Shown here: positions 15,909 through 24,332 of the stretch, one piece after another
How positions within the stretch are numbered: position 1 is the stretch's first letter
How the letters are laid out: every line of letters begins with the position of its first letter
Assembly: GCF_042738955.1 (NCBI RefSeq)
Contig: NZ_JBHYHC010000006.1
Location: forward strand, 1-64,000
Direction: 5' to 3'
DNA: 64,000 nt
DNA from: Umezawaea sp042738955
GTDB taxonomy: Bacteria > Actinomycetota > Actinomycetes > Mycobacteriales > Pseudonocardiaceae
Translations under genes and position numbers: made by a program
The notes under the pieces: generated by a model
What the model saw: the letters and a program-made list of their open reading frames with translations, nothing else
Told to the model about the DNA's origin: nothing
Databases searched by the model: none

Positions 15909-16625
15909 GTGTACCGGGTGTTCGAGGCCCTCGACGAACTGGTCACGATCGTCGAGGAAGCGCGTGGAGTGCCGATGACCTCAGGGTGCGTCGTGCCGCG
16001 TGGCGACGTCCTCGAACTCCTCGACGACGTTCGTGATTCCATCCCCGCCGAGCTGGACGACGCGCAGGACGTGCTCGACCACAAGGAAGAGCTGGTCGGC
16101 AAGGCCGCGCACGAGGCGGAGACGGGTGTCAGCAAGGCCCGGTCGGAAGCCGACCGCATGCTCTCCGAGGCGCACGCCGAGGCCGAGCGGATGCTGTCCG
16201 AGGCGCGCGCGCGGGCCGAGCGGATGGTCGGCGAGGCCGAGAACCAGGCCGAGCGGACCGTCGCGGCCGGTCGCCAGGAGTACGAGGACCTGGTGGGTCG
16301 CGCGCACTCCGAGGCCGACCGGATGGTGCAGGCGGGTCGGGCGAACTACGAGCGCGCCGTCGAGGAGGGCCGGGCCGAGCAGAACCGCCTGGTCGACCAG
16401 ACGGAGGTCGTGGCGGCCGCGCACGCGGAGTCGGCTCGGGTGCTCGACGCGGCCCAGTCGGAGGCCATCAGGCTGCGCAACGAGTGCGACGCGTACGTGG
16501 ACGGCAAGCTCGCCGACTTCGAGGACCTGCTGGCGCACACGCTGCGCAGCGTCGGCAAGGGCCGCTCGCACCTGCGCGGTCCGGCTGTCGCCGCGGCGTC
16601 CGCACCGTTCGACTACCACGACTGA
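15909..16625 (+). CDS. sepIVA: SepIVA-like septation/cell-growth coiled-coil protein
   Basis: 238-residue DivIVA-family protein. The GTG at 15909 follows GAGGAGAG and gives the conserved N-terminus YRVFEALDELVTIVEEARGVPMTSGCVVPR. Residues from about 80 to 170 form about eight 11-residue coiled-coil units (for example KARSEADRMLS, EAHAEAERMLS, EARARAERMVG). The mycobacterial homologue is an essential septal factor next to the DUF177 gene, the same arrangement as here. It probably scaffolds envelope synthesis at the septum or subpolar zone. Confidence 0.88.
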   Translation: MYRVFEALDELVTIVEEARGVPMTSGCVVPRGDVLELLDDVRDSIPAELDDAQDVLDHKEELVGKAAHEAETGVSKARSEADRMLSEAHAEAERMLSEARARAERMVGEAENQAERTVAAGRQEYEDLVGRAHSEADRMVQAGRANYERAVEEGRAEQNRLVDQTEVVAAAHAESARVLDAAQSEAIRLRNECDAYVDGKLADFEDLLAHTLRSVGKGRSHLRGPAVAAASAPFDYHD

Positions 16626-16723
16626 ACCTGACGTTCACCTGCGGATTTCGCCCACGGCCCACTCGTCGCGTACCCTGGAGCGGCTGGCCGTGGTAGGTCC
16701 CCCGACAGCGAAACCAACACATC

Positions 16724-17311
16724 ATGTCTGAGCATCGTCACGCCTCCGCGCGTCCCACAGCAACCGGGCCCTGGGTTATCGACACCAGGGACATCGGTCG
16801 TAGAGCGGGCGGCAGCCGCCCTTACCAGCGGTCTGTCCCCGCGGCAGGCCTCGGCCTGCTCGACGTGATCGCGGTTCCGGAAGGCGGGACGGTCGAGCTC
16901 GACGTGTTGGCGGAGTCGGTCGTGGAGGGTGTGCTCATTTCCGGCACCGCGTCCACGGACGTGGAGGGGGAGTGCTCGCGCTGCCTCGACCCCATCGACG
17001 ACCACGTCGAGATCAAGATCGTGGAGCTGTTCGCGTACCCGGACAGCGCCACGGACGAGACCACTGATGAGGACGAGGTCAGCCGGATCTCCGATGATCT
17101 GATCGACCTCGAACCTGTGGTGCGGGATGCCATCGTGCTCGCGCTGCCGCAGGTGCCGCTGTGTTCGCCGGACTGCCTTGGGCTGTGCGTCGAGTGCGGG
17201 GGCAAGCTGGCGGAGCTTGGGCCCGACCACGGGCATGAGACGATGGATCCCCGCTGGGCCGCGTTGCAGGAGCGGTTCGGCGGGAATCGTGATAACTCGG
17301 AGGAGAACTAG
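16724..17311 (+). CDS. DUF177 (YceD-like) protein, co-transcribed with rpmF
   Basis: 195-residue DUF177 protein starting at ATG 16724. In many bacteria this family is encoded directly upstream of rpmF and in plants and E. coli is linked to 23S rRNA accumulation; the precise activity is unknown. Visible features are GPWVIDTRDIGRRAG near the N-terminus, an ECSRCLDP cysteine pair around residue 85 and a second set CSPDCLGLCVECGG around 146-159, consistent with metal binding. The stop is separated from rpmF by 2 bases. Confidence 0.88.
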   Translation: MSEHRHASARPTATGPWVIDTRDIGRRAGGSRPYQRSVPAAGLGLLDVIAVPEGGTVELDVLAESVVEGVLISGTASTDVEGECSRCLDPIDDHVEIKIVELFAYPDSATDETTDEDEVSRISDDLIDLEPVVRDAIVLALPQVPLCSPDCLGLCVECGGKLAELGPDHGHETMDPRWAALQERFGGNRDNSEEN

Positions 17312-17313
17312 TC

Positions 17314-17496
17314 GTGGCCGTCCCGAAGCGGAAGATGTCGCGCTCGAACACGCGCTCGCGCCGCGCCCAGTGGAAGACCAGTGCCGTGCACTTGGTGGCG
17401 TGCTCGAACAAGGCGTGCCGCGCCCCCAAGCCCCAGCACATCGCCTGCCCGACCTGCGGCCAGTACGACGGCCGCCAGGTTGTTCAGCCGGCCTGA
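17314..17496 (+). CDS. rpmF: 50S ribosomal protein L32
   Basis: 60-residue L32, starting at GTG 17314. The basic N-terminus AVPKRKMSRSNTRSRRAQWK is diagnostic. Cysteines in CSNKACRAPKPQHIACPTCG form a C4-like zinc ribbon, so this is the zinc-containing (C+) form. It shares the DUF177-rpmF-rnc transcription unit. Confidence 0.96.
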   Translation: MAVPKRKMSRSNTRSRRAQWKTSAVHLVACSNKACRAPKPQHIACPTCGQYDGRQVVQPA

Positions 17497-17523
17497 GTCT
17501 CCTGGCGAAGGTAGCGGCGAACC

Positions 17524-18330
17524 GTGGGGGGTAGGTCGTCGCGTGATCGGTCCGCCGATCGCGCCCCGTTGCTCGAAGCGCTCGGCGTCCAACTGGACGC
17601 CGAGCTCCTCGTGCTCTCCTTGACACATCGGTCCTATGCCTACGAGAACGGCGGCTTGCCGCCGAACGAGCGCCTCGAGTTCTTGGGCGACGCGGTTCTC
17701 GGACTCATCGTCACCGACCATCTCTACAACACCCACCCCGATCTGCCCGAGGGGCAGCTCGCCAAGCTCCGCGCCAGCGTGGTCAACATGCACGCACTGG
17801 CGGGGGTCGCCCGAGGTCTGGGCGACGACGGACTGGGCGGCTACCTGCTCCTCGGTCGCGGGGAAGAGCTGACCGGCGGCAGGGACAAGGCGAGCATCCT
17901 CGCCGACGGCCTCGAAGCCGTCATCGGCGCGGTGTACCTGGAATACGGTATCGATACCGCGCGCAAACTTGTGCACAAGCTGTTCGACCCGTTGTTGGCC
18001 GAGGCGCCCTTGCGCGGCGCGGGCCTCGACTGGAAGACCAGTCTTCAGGAACTCACCGCCTCAGCAGGCCTTGGAGTGCCCGAGTACCGGGTGGACGACC
18101 AGGGTCCGGATCACCGCAAGGAGTTCACCGCGACCGTGGTCGTGGCGAGCAACACCTACGGCTCAGGCGATGGTCGCACCAAGAAGGAAGCCGAGCAGAA
18201 GGCGGCCGCGGCCGCCTATCGCGTGCTGTCGGAGCAGGCGCACCGTGATCGAGAAGCGGTCGCGACCGAGAACGGCCATGCTGCTGGTAACTCGGCTTCA
18301 CCCGAGACCTCACCCACCGAGGAAGTCTGA
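17524..18330 (+). CDS. rnc: ribonuclease III
   Basis: 268-residue RNase III, cleaving double-stranded RNA in rRNA processing. Start GTG 17524. The catalytic domain carries the signature NERLEFLGDAVLGL and later LADGLEAVIGAVYLE with the metal-binding Asp and Glu. The double-stranded-RNA-binding domain follows (DWKTSLQELTAS, then GRTKKEAEQKAAAAAYRVL). A 25-residue Ala/Glu/Ser/Thr tail extends beyond the usual end. Downstream, a small gene starts 5 bases after the stop. Confidence 0.95.
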   Translation: MGGRSSRDRSADRAPLLEALGVQLDAELLVLSLTHRSYAYENGGLPPNERLEFLGDAVLGLIVTDHLYNTHPDLPEGQLAKLRASVVNMHALAGVARGLGDDGLGGYLLLGRGEELTGGRDKASILADGLEAVIGAVYLEYGIDTARKLVHKLFDPLLAEAPLRGAGLDWKTSLQELTASAGLGVPEYRVDDQGPDHRKEFTATVVVASNTYGSGDGRTKKEAEQKAAAAAYRVLSEQAHRDREAVATENGHAAGNSASPETSPTEEV

Positions 18331-18334
18331 CGCG

Positions 18335-18577
18335 ATGTACGCCACCAACGTCCGCACCAACCGACGCGCACGCTCCGTCAACCGGCCCACCCGTCCCCTG
18401 AGCGCTTCGCGCAGCGGGGGCATCCAGGGGCTGGTGCTCGTCCGCGACACCGCCCAGGCCGGTGGGTGGATGCTCAAGCCCACCAAGCCGCAGGCCGCCG
18501 CGTACGAAGACCTGGAGGCCCTCGAGGCTCTCGAGGCCGCCCGCGCGACCGAAGAGGACGCCCAGGCCGAGGCCTGA
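18335..18577 (+). CDS. small hypothetical protein between rnc and mutM
   Basis: 80-residue protein starting at ATG 18335, with GAGGAAG overlapping the end of rnc as ribosome-binding site. The N-terminal half is basic (NVRTNRRARSVNRPTRPLSASRSGG). The C-terminus is an acidic helix with the near-repeat EDLEALEALEAARATEEDAQAEA split over residues 58-80. Codon use is like the neighbours. Its tight spacing (5 bases after rnc, 24 before mutM) argues for a real operon member. I do not recognise a family. Confidence 0.6.
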   Translation: MYATNVRTNRRARSVNRPTRPLSASRSGGIQGLVLVRDTAQAGGWMLKPTKPQAAAYEDLEALEALEAARATEEDAQAEA

Positions 18578-18601
18578 AGTCCCACCTGATTCACTAGGGC
18601 C

Positions 18602-19471
18602 GTGCCCGAACTCCCTGAAGTAGAGGTCGTTCGCCGCGGCCTGGACGCCCACGTCTCCGGCCGGGTCATCTCGGCCGTGGAAGTGCTGCACCCGCGAGCA
18701 ATCCGCCGCCACCTCCCCGGTGCGGCGGATTTTTCCGCGCGCCTTTCCGGCCAGACGATGCTCGCCGCCCGCCGTCGGGGCAAGTACCTCTGGGTCGACC
18801 TCGACGGCCCTGGCACCACCGACGGCGAGGCCATGCTCGCCCACCTCGGCATGAGCGGCCAGATGCTCGTCCAACCGTCCACCACCCCGGACGAGAAGCA
18901 CTTGAGGGTCCGCATCGCGTTCGCCGACCAGGGCCCCGAGCTGCGCTTCGTCGACCAGCGCACGTTCGGCGGCCTGGCACTCGCGGACATCGTCGAGGTG
19001 GACGGCACCAGGCTCCCGGAGCCGGTGGCCCACATCGCCCGCGACCCGATGGACCCGAAGTTCGACCCGGCCGCCGCCGTGAAGGCGCTGCGCTCCAAGC
19101 GCACCGAGATCAAACGCGCGTTGTTGGACCAGACCCTCGTCTCGGGCGTGGGCAACATCTACGCCGACGAGTCCCTCTGGCGCGCGAAGCTCCACGGCCT
19201 CCGCCGCGCCGACAAGCTGACCAAGGCGAAGACCGAGGAACTCCTCGGCCACGCCACCGACGTGATGAACGAGGCCCTCGGCCAGGGCGGCACCTCGTTC
19301 GACGCCCTGTACGTCAACGTGAACGGCCAATCCGGCTACTTCGACCGCTCCCTCGCGGCCTACGGCCAGGAGCACAAACCGTGCACCCGCTGCGGCGCGA
19401 TCATCGTCCGCGAGCCGTTCATGAACCGCTCCTCCTTCTCCTGCCCGGTCTGCCAGCCCAAGCCCCGGTAG
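18602..19471 (+). CDS. mutM: formamidopyrimidine-DNA glycosylase
   Basis: 289-residue Fpg/MutM, which excises 8-oxoguanine and formamidopyrimidines and nicks the abasic site. GTG 18602 gives M-PELPEVEVVRRGL, with catalytic Pro2 and Glu3 exposed after Met removal. A helix-two-turn-helix region follows (KRALLDQTLVSGVGNIYADE) and the C-terminal zinc finger is CTRCGAIIV...SFSCPVCQ. Usual family length. Last gene of the sepIVA/rnc group before the PadR operator region. Confidence 0.95.
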   Translation: MPELPEVEVVRRGLDAHVSGRVISAVEVLHPRAIRRHLPGAADFSARLSGQTMLAARRRGKYLWVDLDGPGTTDGEAMLAHLGMSGQMLVQPSTTPDEKHLRVRIAFADQGPELRFVDQRTFGGLALADIVEVDGTRLPEPVAHIARDPMDPKFDPAAAVKALRSKRTEIKRALLDQTLVSGVGNIYADESLWRAKLHGLRRADKLTKAKTEELLGHATDVMNEALGQGGTSFDALYVNVNGQSGYFDRSLAAYGQEHKPCTRCGAIIVREPFMNRSSFSCPVCQPKPR

Positions 19472-19535
19472 TCCCGCACCCCCTCTGACCTGCCGTTAGT
19501 CCATGGCAAGCCCCGGATGGACCAACGCTGTGGAC

Positions 19536-19558
19536 ACTACTGCGCTATCCGTAGTAGT
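19536..19558. promoter_or_regulatory. candidate PadR operator
   Basis: The 23-bp imperfect palindrome ACTACTGCG...CCGTAGTAGT has complementary ACTACTnCG half-sites and lies about 30 bases before the PadR start codon. PadR-family repressors commonly bind such TACT/AGTA dyads in their own promoters. Autoregulation is inferred. Confidence 0.6.
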
Positions 19559-19588
19559 CTCCACAGCACATCACCGGGGAGAAGCGCC

Positions 19589-19912
19589 ATGGACACAAGT
19601 CAGTTGTTGAAGGGGGTGCTGGACCTCGCCGTCCTTGCGGTTCTCCGCTCGGAAGACGGGTACGGCTACGACGTGCTGCGGAGACTTCGCGCCGGTGGGC
19701 TCGACGAGGTCGGGGACGCCTCCGTCTACGGGACCCTGCGCAGGCTCTACAACGCCGGTCTGCTCACCTCGTACGTCGTGCCGAGCGAAGAGGGACCGCA
19801 CCGCAAGTACTACAGCCTCAACGAGCCGGGGCGGCAGCGCCTGGCCGAGTCGGGAAGGACATGGCGGTCGTTCGCGCACACGCTCGACGACCTGCTGGGG
19901 GTGGTGGCATGA
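19589..19912 (+). CDS. PadR family transcriptional regulator
   Basis: 107-residue winged-helix regulator. ATG 19589 follows GGGGAGAAG; upstream in-frame codons are not protein-like. The segment LLKGVLDLAVLAVLRSEDGYGYDVLRRL and DASVYGTLRRLYNAGLL give the PadR helix-turn-helix, followed by the wing GPHRKYYSLNEPGRQRL. It overlaps the next gene by ATGA, the common PadR plus HAAS-domain membrane protein arrangement, so it probably represses that membrane protein. Confidence 0.88.
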   Translation: MDTSQLLKGVLDLAVLAVLRSEDGYGYDVLRRLRAGGLDEVGDASVYGTLRRLYNAGLLTSYVVPSEEGPHRKYYSLNEPGRQRLAESGRTWRSFAHTLDDLLGVVA

Positions 19913-21042
19913 GCAGCACGCACACTCGCGTCGAGGTCCAGGACTACCTGGCCCGGATGCGGACCGCGCTCGCGGACCTGCCGGACGTCGAGATCTCCGA
20001 GATCATGGACGACGCGGGCGCGCACGTGGTCGAGGTGGCCGACGAGCTGGGCGAGGAGTTCTCCGCCGAGGCGCTCACCACCCGGCTGGGCACGCCCGAG
20101 GTGTACGCGCGGGAGCTGCGCGCCGCCGCCGGGTACCCGCCCGCCGCGACCAGAGCGGAGGTGCCGCCGAAGCCGGTGTTCGCCGCCAGGTTCGCGTTCT
20201 GGTCGTTGGTCGCGGGCACCGCGGCCGCGTTCGGCATGGGCATCGGCGGCCGGGACGGGTTCCCGCTCGCGCTGCTGGTGGCCGTGTTCGTGGTGTGGTC
20301 GATCGTGCTGCTCAACCGCAAGGAGCCGCTGATCGGGCAGGTCGGCGACCTCCCCGAGACGCTCGCCCTCAAGGCGGCGCTGGAGCAGGCCGAACAGGGT
20401 CCGCTGGGCAAGACGATCGTCTACCTGAGGTCGCTGCAACCGGCGTGGTGGCTGGCGCGGGCGTTCCTGATCGCGATCTCCGGCCTGGTCCTCGAGGGCA
20501 TCGGCGTGGTGTTCCTGTTCAGCCTCGCGCTGGCGGCCCTCGCGCTGCTGTCGGGGCCGCGCGCCAAGACGGACCGCCGCTGGCTGTGGGTGAGCCTGCC
20601 CGCCGCCGCGTTCGCCGCGGGGACGCTGCTGTTCATCATCGGCTCGGTCATCCCGAACACCCGCTACAACGACAGCTACCCGACGTCGTACGCCCCGGCC
20701 CAGCGCACCGTGCCGAGCAACGTCTACGTGTTCGACAAGGACGGCAAGGCGCTCACGGACGTCTACCTGTACGACGAGGACGGCAAGCCGTTGGAGTCCT
20801 CGTTCTACGGCTGCGGCGAGGACGGTCGGGAGTACCGCGAGGACAACCGGTACCCGAGGCCGAAGGTCGACTACGACAGCCGCGGGAACTGCCGCGAGAT
20901 CGGTGGCGTGCCGTTCGCGGTGTCCATCCCGCAGACGTCGTCGTTCCTGCCGTCCGCGTCGGCGACGAGCACGCCCTCCAGCTCGGTCACGCCACCCTCG
21001 AGCGTGTCGGAGGCGCCGCCGACGGCGCCCACCTCGAAGTGA
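19909..21042 (+). CDS. HAAS-domain membrane protein paired with PadR
   Basis: 377-residue membrane protein, translationally coupled to PadR. The N-terminal 85 residues (VQDYLARMRTALADLPDVE...) form the helical HAAS/DUF1700-type domain, often encoded next to PadR regulators. Several transmembrane segments follow between about residues 100 and 265 (for example FAFWSLVAGTAAAFGMGI, LLVAVFVVWSIVLL, AFLIAISGLVLEGIGVVFLF). The extracytoplasmic C-terminus contains FDKDGKALTDVYLYDEDGKP and ends in a Ser/Thr/Pro-rich tail. Function unknown; a membrane-stress or morphology role is a guess. Confidence 0.7.
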   Translation: MSSTHTRVEVQDYLARMRTALADLPDVEISEIMDDAGAHVVEVADELGEEFSAEALTTRLGTPEVYARELRAAAGYPPAATRAEVPPKPVFAARFAFWSLVAGTAAAFGMGIGGRDGFPLALLVAVFVVWSIVLLNRKEPLIGQVGDLPETLALKAALEQAEQGPLGKTIVYLRSLQPAWWLARAFLIAISGLVLEGIGVVFLFSLALAALALLSGPRAKTDRRWLWVSLPAAAFAAGTLLFIIGSVIPNTRYNDSYPTSYAPAQRTVPSNVYVFDKDGKALTDVYLYDEDGKPLESSFYGCGEDGREYREDNRYPRPKVDYDSRGNCREIGGVPFAVSIPQTSSFLPSASATSTPSSSVTPPSSVSEAPPTAPTSK

Positions 21043-21049
21043 CCGCGGG

Positions 21050-21078
21050 GGAGCGGGGCCGGTCGGGGGTCCCGCTCC
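21050..21078. terminator. possible terminator between convergent genes
   Basis: GGAGCGGG at 21050-21057 pairs with CCCGCTCC at 21071-21078 across a 13-base loop, between the HAAS protein and the convergent MarR gene. The stem is short, so this is a moderate call. Confidence 0.45.
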
Positions 21079-21087
21079 TCCACTCCT

Positions 21088-21528
21088 CTACTGCTGGGTC
21101 GGTTCGCCGAGCCTGCGCAGCAGCGGCGTGGCGGCGAGGAGCAGTTCCTGCTCGGACGGCGTGAGCTGGGCGAGCCGGTCGGACAGCAGTTCGGCCTCGC
21201 CGTGCGCCATCGAGATGATCATCTCCCGGCCGGGCCCGGTCAGCTCCACGATCGTGGCGCGGCCGTCGGCGGGGTCGGGTTCGCGGTGCACGAGGCCGGA
21301 GGCCTCCAGTCCCGTGACGACCGTCGTGGCCGTCGGCTGGGAGCACAGCGCCCGCACGGCGATCTCGCCGATGCGCATCGGGCCGTGCATGGCTAATTCC
21401 GACAGCACCAGCATCTGGGTGGGCTGCAACCGGCGCACCGTCGCCGTCTGGCGGAGGCTGCGTACCAACCGGTGCACCGCCACGACGAGCTGCAGTGCTT
21501 CCTGGTTGGTCACACTGGTGGTGGTCAT
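21088..21528 (-). CDS. MarR family transcriptional regulator
   Basis: 146-residue winged-helix dimer, starting at ATG 21528. The DNA-binding part is LSELAMHGPMRIGEIAVRALCSQPTATTVVTGLEASGLVHR followed by the wing REPDPADGRATIVELT, where the DxRxxxVxLT signature is clear. Flanking helices would form the dimer interface. A single Cys sits in the recognition-helix region (ALCSQPT), which in some MarR proteins senses oxidants; that is speculative here. A perfect palindrome lies 38 bases upstream. Confidence 0.88.
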   Translation of the reverse strand: MTTTSVTNQEALQLVVAVHRLVRSLRQTATVRRLQPTQMLVLSELAMHGPMRIGEIAVRALCSQPTATTVVTGLEASGLVHREPDPADGRATIVELTGPGREMIISMAHGEAELLSDRLAQLTPSEQELLLAATPLLRRLGEPTQQ

Positions 21529-21848
21529 GAATGGGCCTCCGCGTGCTCACTCTGCGGTGAGCGATTGTCCGAATTCGGACAGGACATTCGCACTTTCGCA
21601 CCACCGCTGTCCAGCGCACGCGACGAATAGTGTCCTCCTGCGCGGCGCGACCACACCTTTGCCGTAACGCTGCAGGTCGCGGCACCCGGTTCTACCGCCA
21701 TCAGGATGAAAGACCGGGGCTTGTCAAAATCACGTCAATTCCGGCATCGCCGGTGTCAAGACGGCATCAACGAGCCACGATCGGGTGACCTTCCGGCGCA
21801 CTGTGTGTCCATGTGGGAACACGGTCACCACCGGGCAGACTGACCGAC
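21529..21848. promoter_or_regulatory. divergent intergenic region between MarR and kdpD
   Basis: This 320-bp region holds the MarR operator near its left end and must carry promoters for both flanking genes. The right part has a GGCATC direct repeat around 21743-21768, but I see no clear KdpE site, small gene or terminator, and no strong ribosome-binding site before the kdpD GTG. Confidence 0.4.
21566..21581. promoter_or_regulatory. candidate MarR operator
   Basis: TGTCCGAATTCGGACA is a perfect 16-bp palindrome 38 bases upstream of the MarR start codon. Size, symmetry and position fit a MarR-dimer binding site, suggesting autorepression. Confidence 0.7.
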
Positions 21849-24332
21849 GTGGACGATCGACGCAGACGAGGCGAGTTGCGCATCTACCTCGGCGCGGCTC
21901 CGGGCGTCGGCAAGACCTTCGCCATGCTCGGCGAGGCGCACCGACGTCGTGAGCGCGGCACCGACGTGGTGGTCGGCCTGGTCGAGACCCACGGCCGGGA
22001 GAAGACCGCCGAGCTCCTCGACGGCCTGGACGTGCTGCCGCGCTCCCGCGTGGCGCACCGCGGCCTGGTCCTGGAGGAGATGGACGTCGACGGCCTGCTG
22101 GCCCGGCGGCCCGAGGTCGCCGTGGTCGACGAGCTCGCCCACACGAACGTGCCCGGTTCCCGCAACGCCAAGCGCTGGGAGGACGTCGAGGAGCTGCTGG
22201 AAGCGGGCGTGGACGTGCTGTCCACCGTCAACGTGCAGCACCTGGAGAGCCTCAACGACGTGGTGCAGCGCATCACCGGCGTCCCCCAGCGGGAGACCGT
22301 CCCGGACGAGGTCGTGCGCCGGGCGGAGCAGATCGAGCTGGTGGACCTGACCCCCGAGGCGCTCCGCCGCCGCCTGGCCCACGGCAACGTGTACCCCGCC
22401 AGCAAGATCGACGCGGCCCTCGGCAACTACTTCCGCCTCGGCAACCTCACCGCCCTGCGCGAGATCGCGCTGCTGTGGGTGGCCGACCAGGTGGACGTGG
22501 CCCTGCGGCGCTACCGCGCCGAGCAGAGCATCACCGACACGTGGGAGACCCGTGAACGCGTGGTCGTGGCCATCACCGGCGGCAAGGAGAGCGAGACGCT
22601 GATCCGCCGAGCCCGCCGCGTGGCCACGCGGGCGGGCGCGGAGTTGCAGGTCCTCCACATCCTGCGCGGCGACGGCCTGGCGGGCGCGGCCCCGGCCGCG
22701 GTCGCGCGCTACCGGACGCTGGCCGCGGACGTGGGCGCCACGTTCCACACCGTCGTGGGCGACGACGTCCCGACGGCCCTGCTGGAGTTCGCGCGCGCCA
22801 CCAACGCGACCCAGCTGGTGATCGGCACGTCCCGCCGGACCAGGCTGGCGAGGCTGTTCTCCGAGGGCATCGGCGCGACGGTCCTCCAGGAGTCCGGCCC
22901 CATCGACGTCCACATGGTGACCCACGCGCAGTCCGGCACCGGCTGGCGCGCGGCGGTCGCCCGCAGCCCGCTGAAGCCCTCCCGGCGCGTCCTGGGCTGG
23001 GTGCTGGCCGTGCTCGCGCCCGCCGTGGCCACCGCCGTGGGCGTGGTGCTGCGCGAGGACCTGATCCAGTCCACCAACGTCGTCGACTACTTCCTCGCCA
23101 CGGTCCTGGTCGCCTTGGTCGGCGGCCTCGGCCCAGCGGTGTTCGCGGCGGTGTTCTCCGCGCTGCTGCTCAACTTCTACTTCACCCCGCCGGTGTTCAC
23201 CTTCACCGTCGACACGCAGCAGAACGTCGTCACGCTCGTGGCGATGGTGGTGGTCGGCGTGACCGTGGCGCTGGTCGTGGACCGGGCTGCCCGCCGCGCC
23301 ACCCAGGCCGCGAGGGCCCGCACGGAGGCGACCCTGCTGGCGTCCTACGCGCGCACGGTCCTGGCGGACCCGCACCCGGTGGTCCGCCTGCTGGAGAAGG
23401 TCCGGGAGAACTTCGGCCTCACCTCGGTCGTCCTCCTGGAACGCGCCGACGGCGAGTGGACGCGGGTCGAGAGCACCGGCGTCCTGTCCACCGGGGAGCC
23501 CGACGCCGACGTGGTCGTGACCCCCGACGTCCGCCTCGAACTGCGCGGCCGCCCGCTCCCCGCGTCCGACCGCCGGGTCTTGGAGGCCGCGGCGGGCCAG
23601 GCCCTCCTGGCGCTGCGCCAGCAGCGGATGACCGACCAGGCGAGGGAGGCCCAGCGCCGAGCCGAGGGCACCGAACTCCGCACCGCGCTCCTGTCCGCCG
23701 TGGGCCACGACCTGCGCACGCCGTTGACGTCGATCAAGGCCGCCATCGGCAGCCTGCGCGACCCGGAACTCACGCTGTCCCCTTCGGACATCGGCGAGCT
23801 CCACGAGGCCGTCGAGGTCTCGGCGGACCGCCTGACCGGGTTGATCGACAACCTCCTCGACTCCTCCCGCCTGGCGACCGGCGCGGTCCGCCCGCTGTTC
23901 CGGGCCGTGGGCATGGACGAGGTGGTCGCACGGGCGCTGTCCGGAGTGGACGACCTGAGCCGCGTCACCGTGGACGTGGACGAACAACTGACCCCGGTCC
24001 GCGCGGACGTGGGACTGCTGGAACGGGTGGTGGCGAACGTGGTGGACAACGCCCTGCGCCACGGCGGGGGCGAGGTGGCGATCCGCGCCAGCGCCCACGC
24101 CGCGTGGGTGGAGCTGCGGGTCGTGGACCACGGCCCCGGCCTGCCCCGCGGCGCGGCCGAGGAGGTCTTCGCCCCGTTCCAGCGCCTGGGCGACCGGGAC
24201 GCCGCACCGGGAGTCGGCCTGGGTTTGAGCGTGGCGAAGGGGTTCACCGAGGCCATGGGGGGCACGATCAAGGCCGAGGACACACCGGGAGGTGGGGTGA
24301 CGGTGGTGATCGCGTTGCCGGTGTTCGCATGA
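21849..24332 (+). CDS. kdpD: KdpD-type sensor histidine kinase
   Basis: 827-residue membrane sensor kinase for K+ limitation. GTG 21849 gives DDRRRRGELRIYLGAAPGVGKT, with the N-terminal KdpD Walker A (residues 15-23). In order: KdpD ATPase-like domain, universal-stress-like domain (about 235-350), four closely spaced transmembrane helices (about 380-490, e.g. VLGWVLAVLAPAVATAVGVV), GAF-like domain, HisKA with phospho-acceptor His620 in AVGHDLRTPLTS, and HATPase with VVDNALRHGGGE and GVGLGLSVAKG. It overlaps kdpE by ATGA. No kdpFABC transporter genes are in the window, so the pair is separate from any Kdp pump here. Confidence 0.92.
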   Translation: MDDRRRRGELRIYLGAAPGVGKTFAMLGEAHRRRERGTDVVVGLVETHGREKTAELLDGLDVLPRSRVAHRGLVLEEMDVDGLLARRPEVAVVDELAHTNVPGSRNAKRWEDVEELLEAGVDVLSTVNVQHLESLNDVVQRITGVPQRETVPDEVVRRAEQIELVDLTPEALRRRLAHGNVYPASKIDAALGNYFRLGNLTALREIALLWVADQVDVALRRYRAEQSITDTWETRERVVVAITGGKESETLIRRARRVATRAGAELQVLHILRGDGLAGAAPAAVARYRTLAADVGATFHTVVGDDVPTALLEFARATNATQLVIGTSRRTRLARLFSEGIGATVLQESGPIDVHMVTHAQSGTGWRAAVARSPLKPSRRVLGWVLAVLAPAVATAVGVVLREDLIQSTNVVDYFLATVLVALVGGLGPAVFAAVFSALLLNFYFTPPVFTFTVDTQQNVVTLVAMVVVGVTVALVVDRAARRATQAARARTEATLLASYARTVLADPHPVVRLLEKVRENFGLTSVVLLERADGEWTRVESTGVLSTGEPDADVVVTPDVRLELRGRPLPASDRRVLEAAAGQALLALRQQRMTDQAREAQRRAEGTELRTALLSAVGHDLRTPLTSIKAAIGSLRDPELTLSPSDIGELHEAVEVSADRLTGLIDNLLDSSRLATGAVRPLFRAVGMDEVVARALSGVDDLSRVTVDVDEQLTPVRADVGLLERVVANVVDNALRHGGGEVAIRASAHAAWVELRVVDHGPGLPRGAAEEVFAPFQRLGDRDAAPGVGLGLSVAKGFTEAMGGTIKAEDTPGGGVTVVIALPVFA

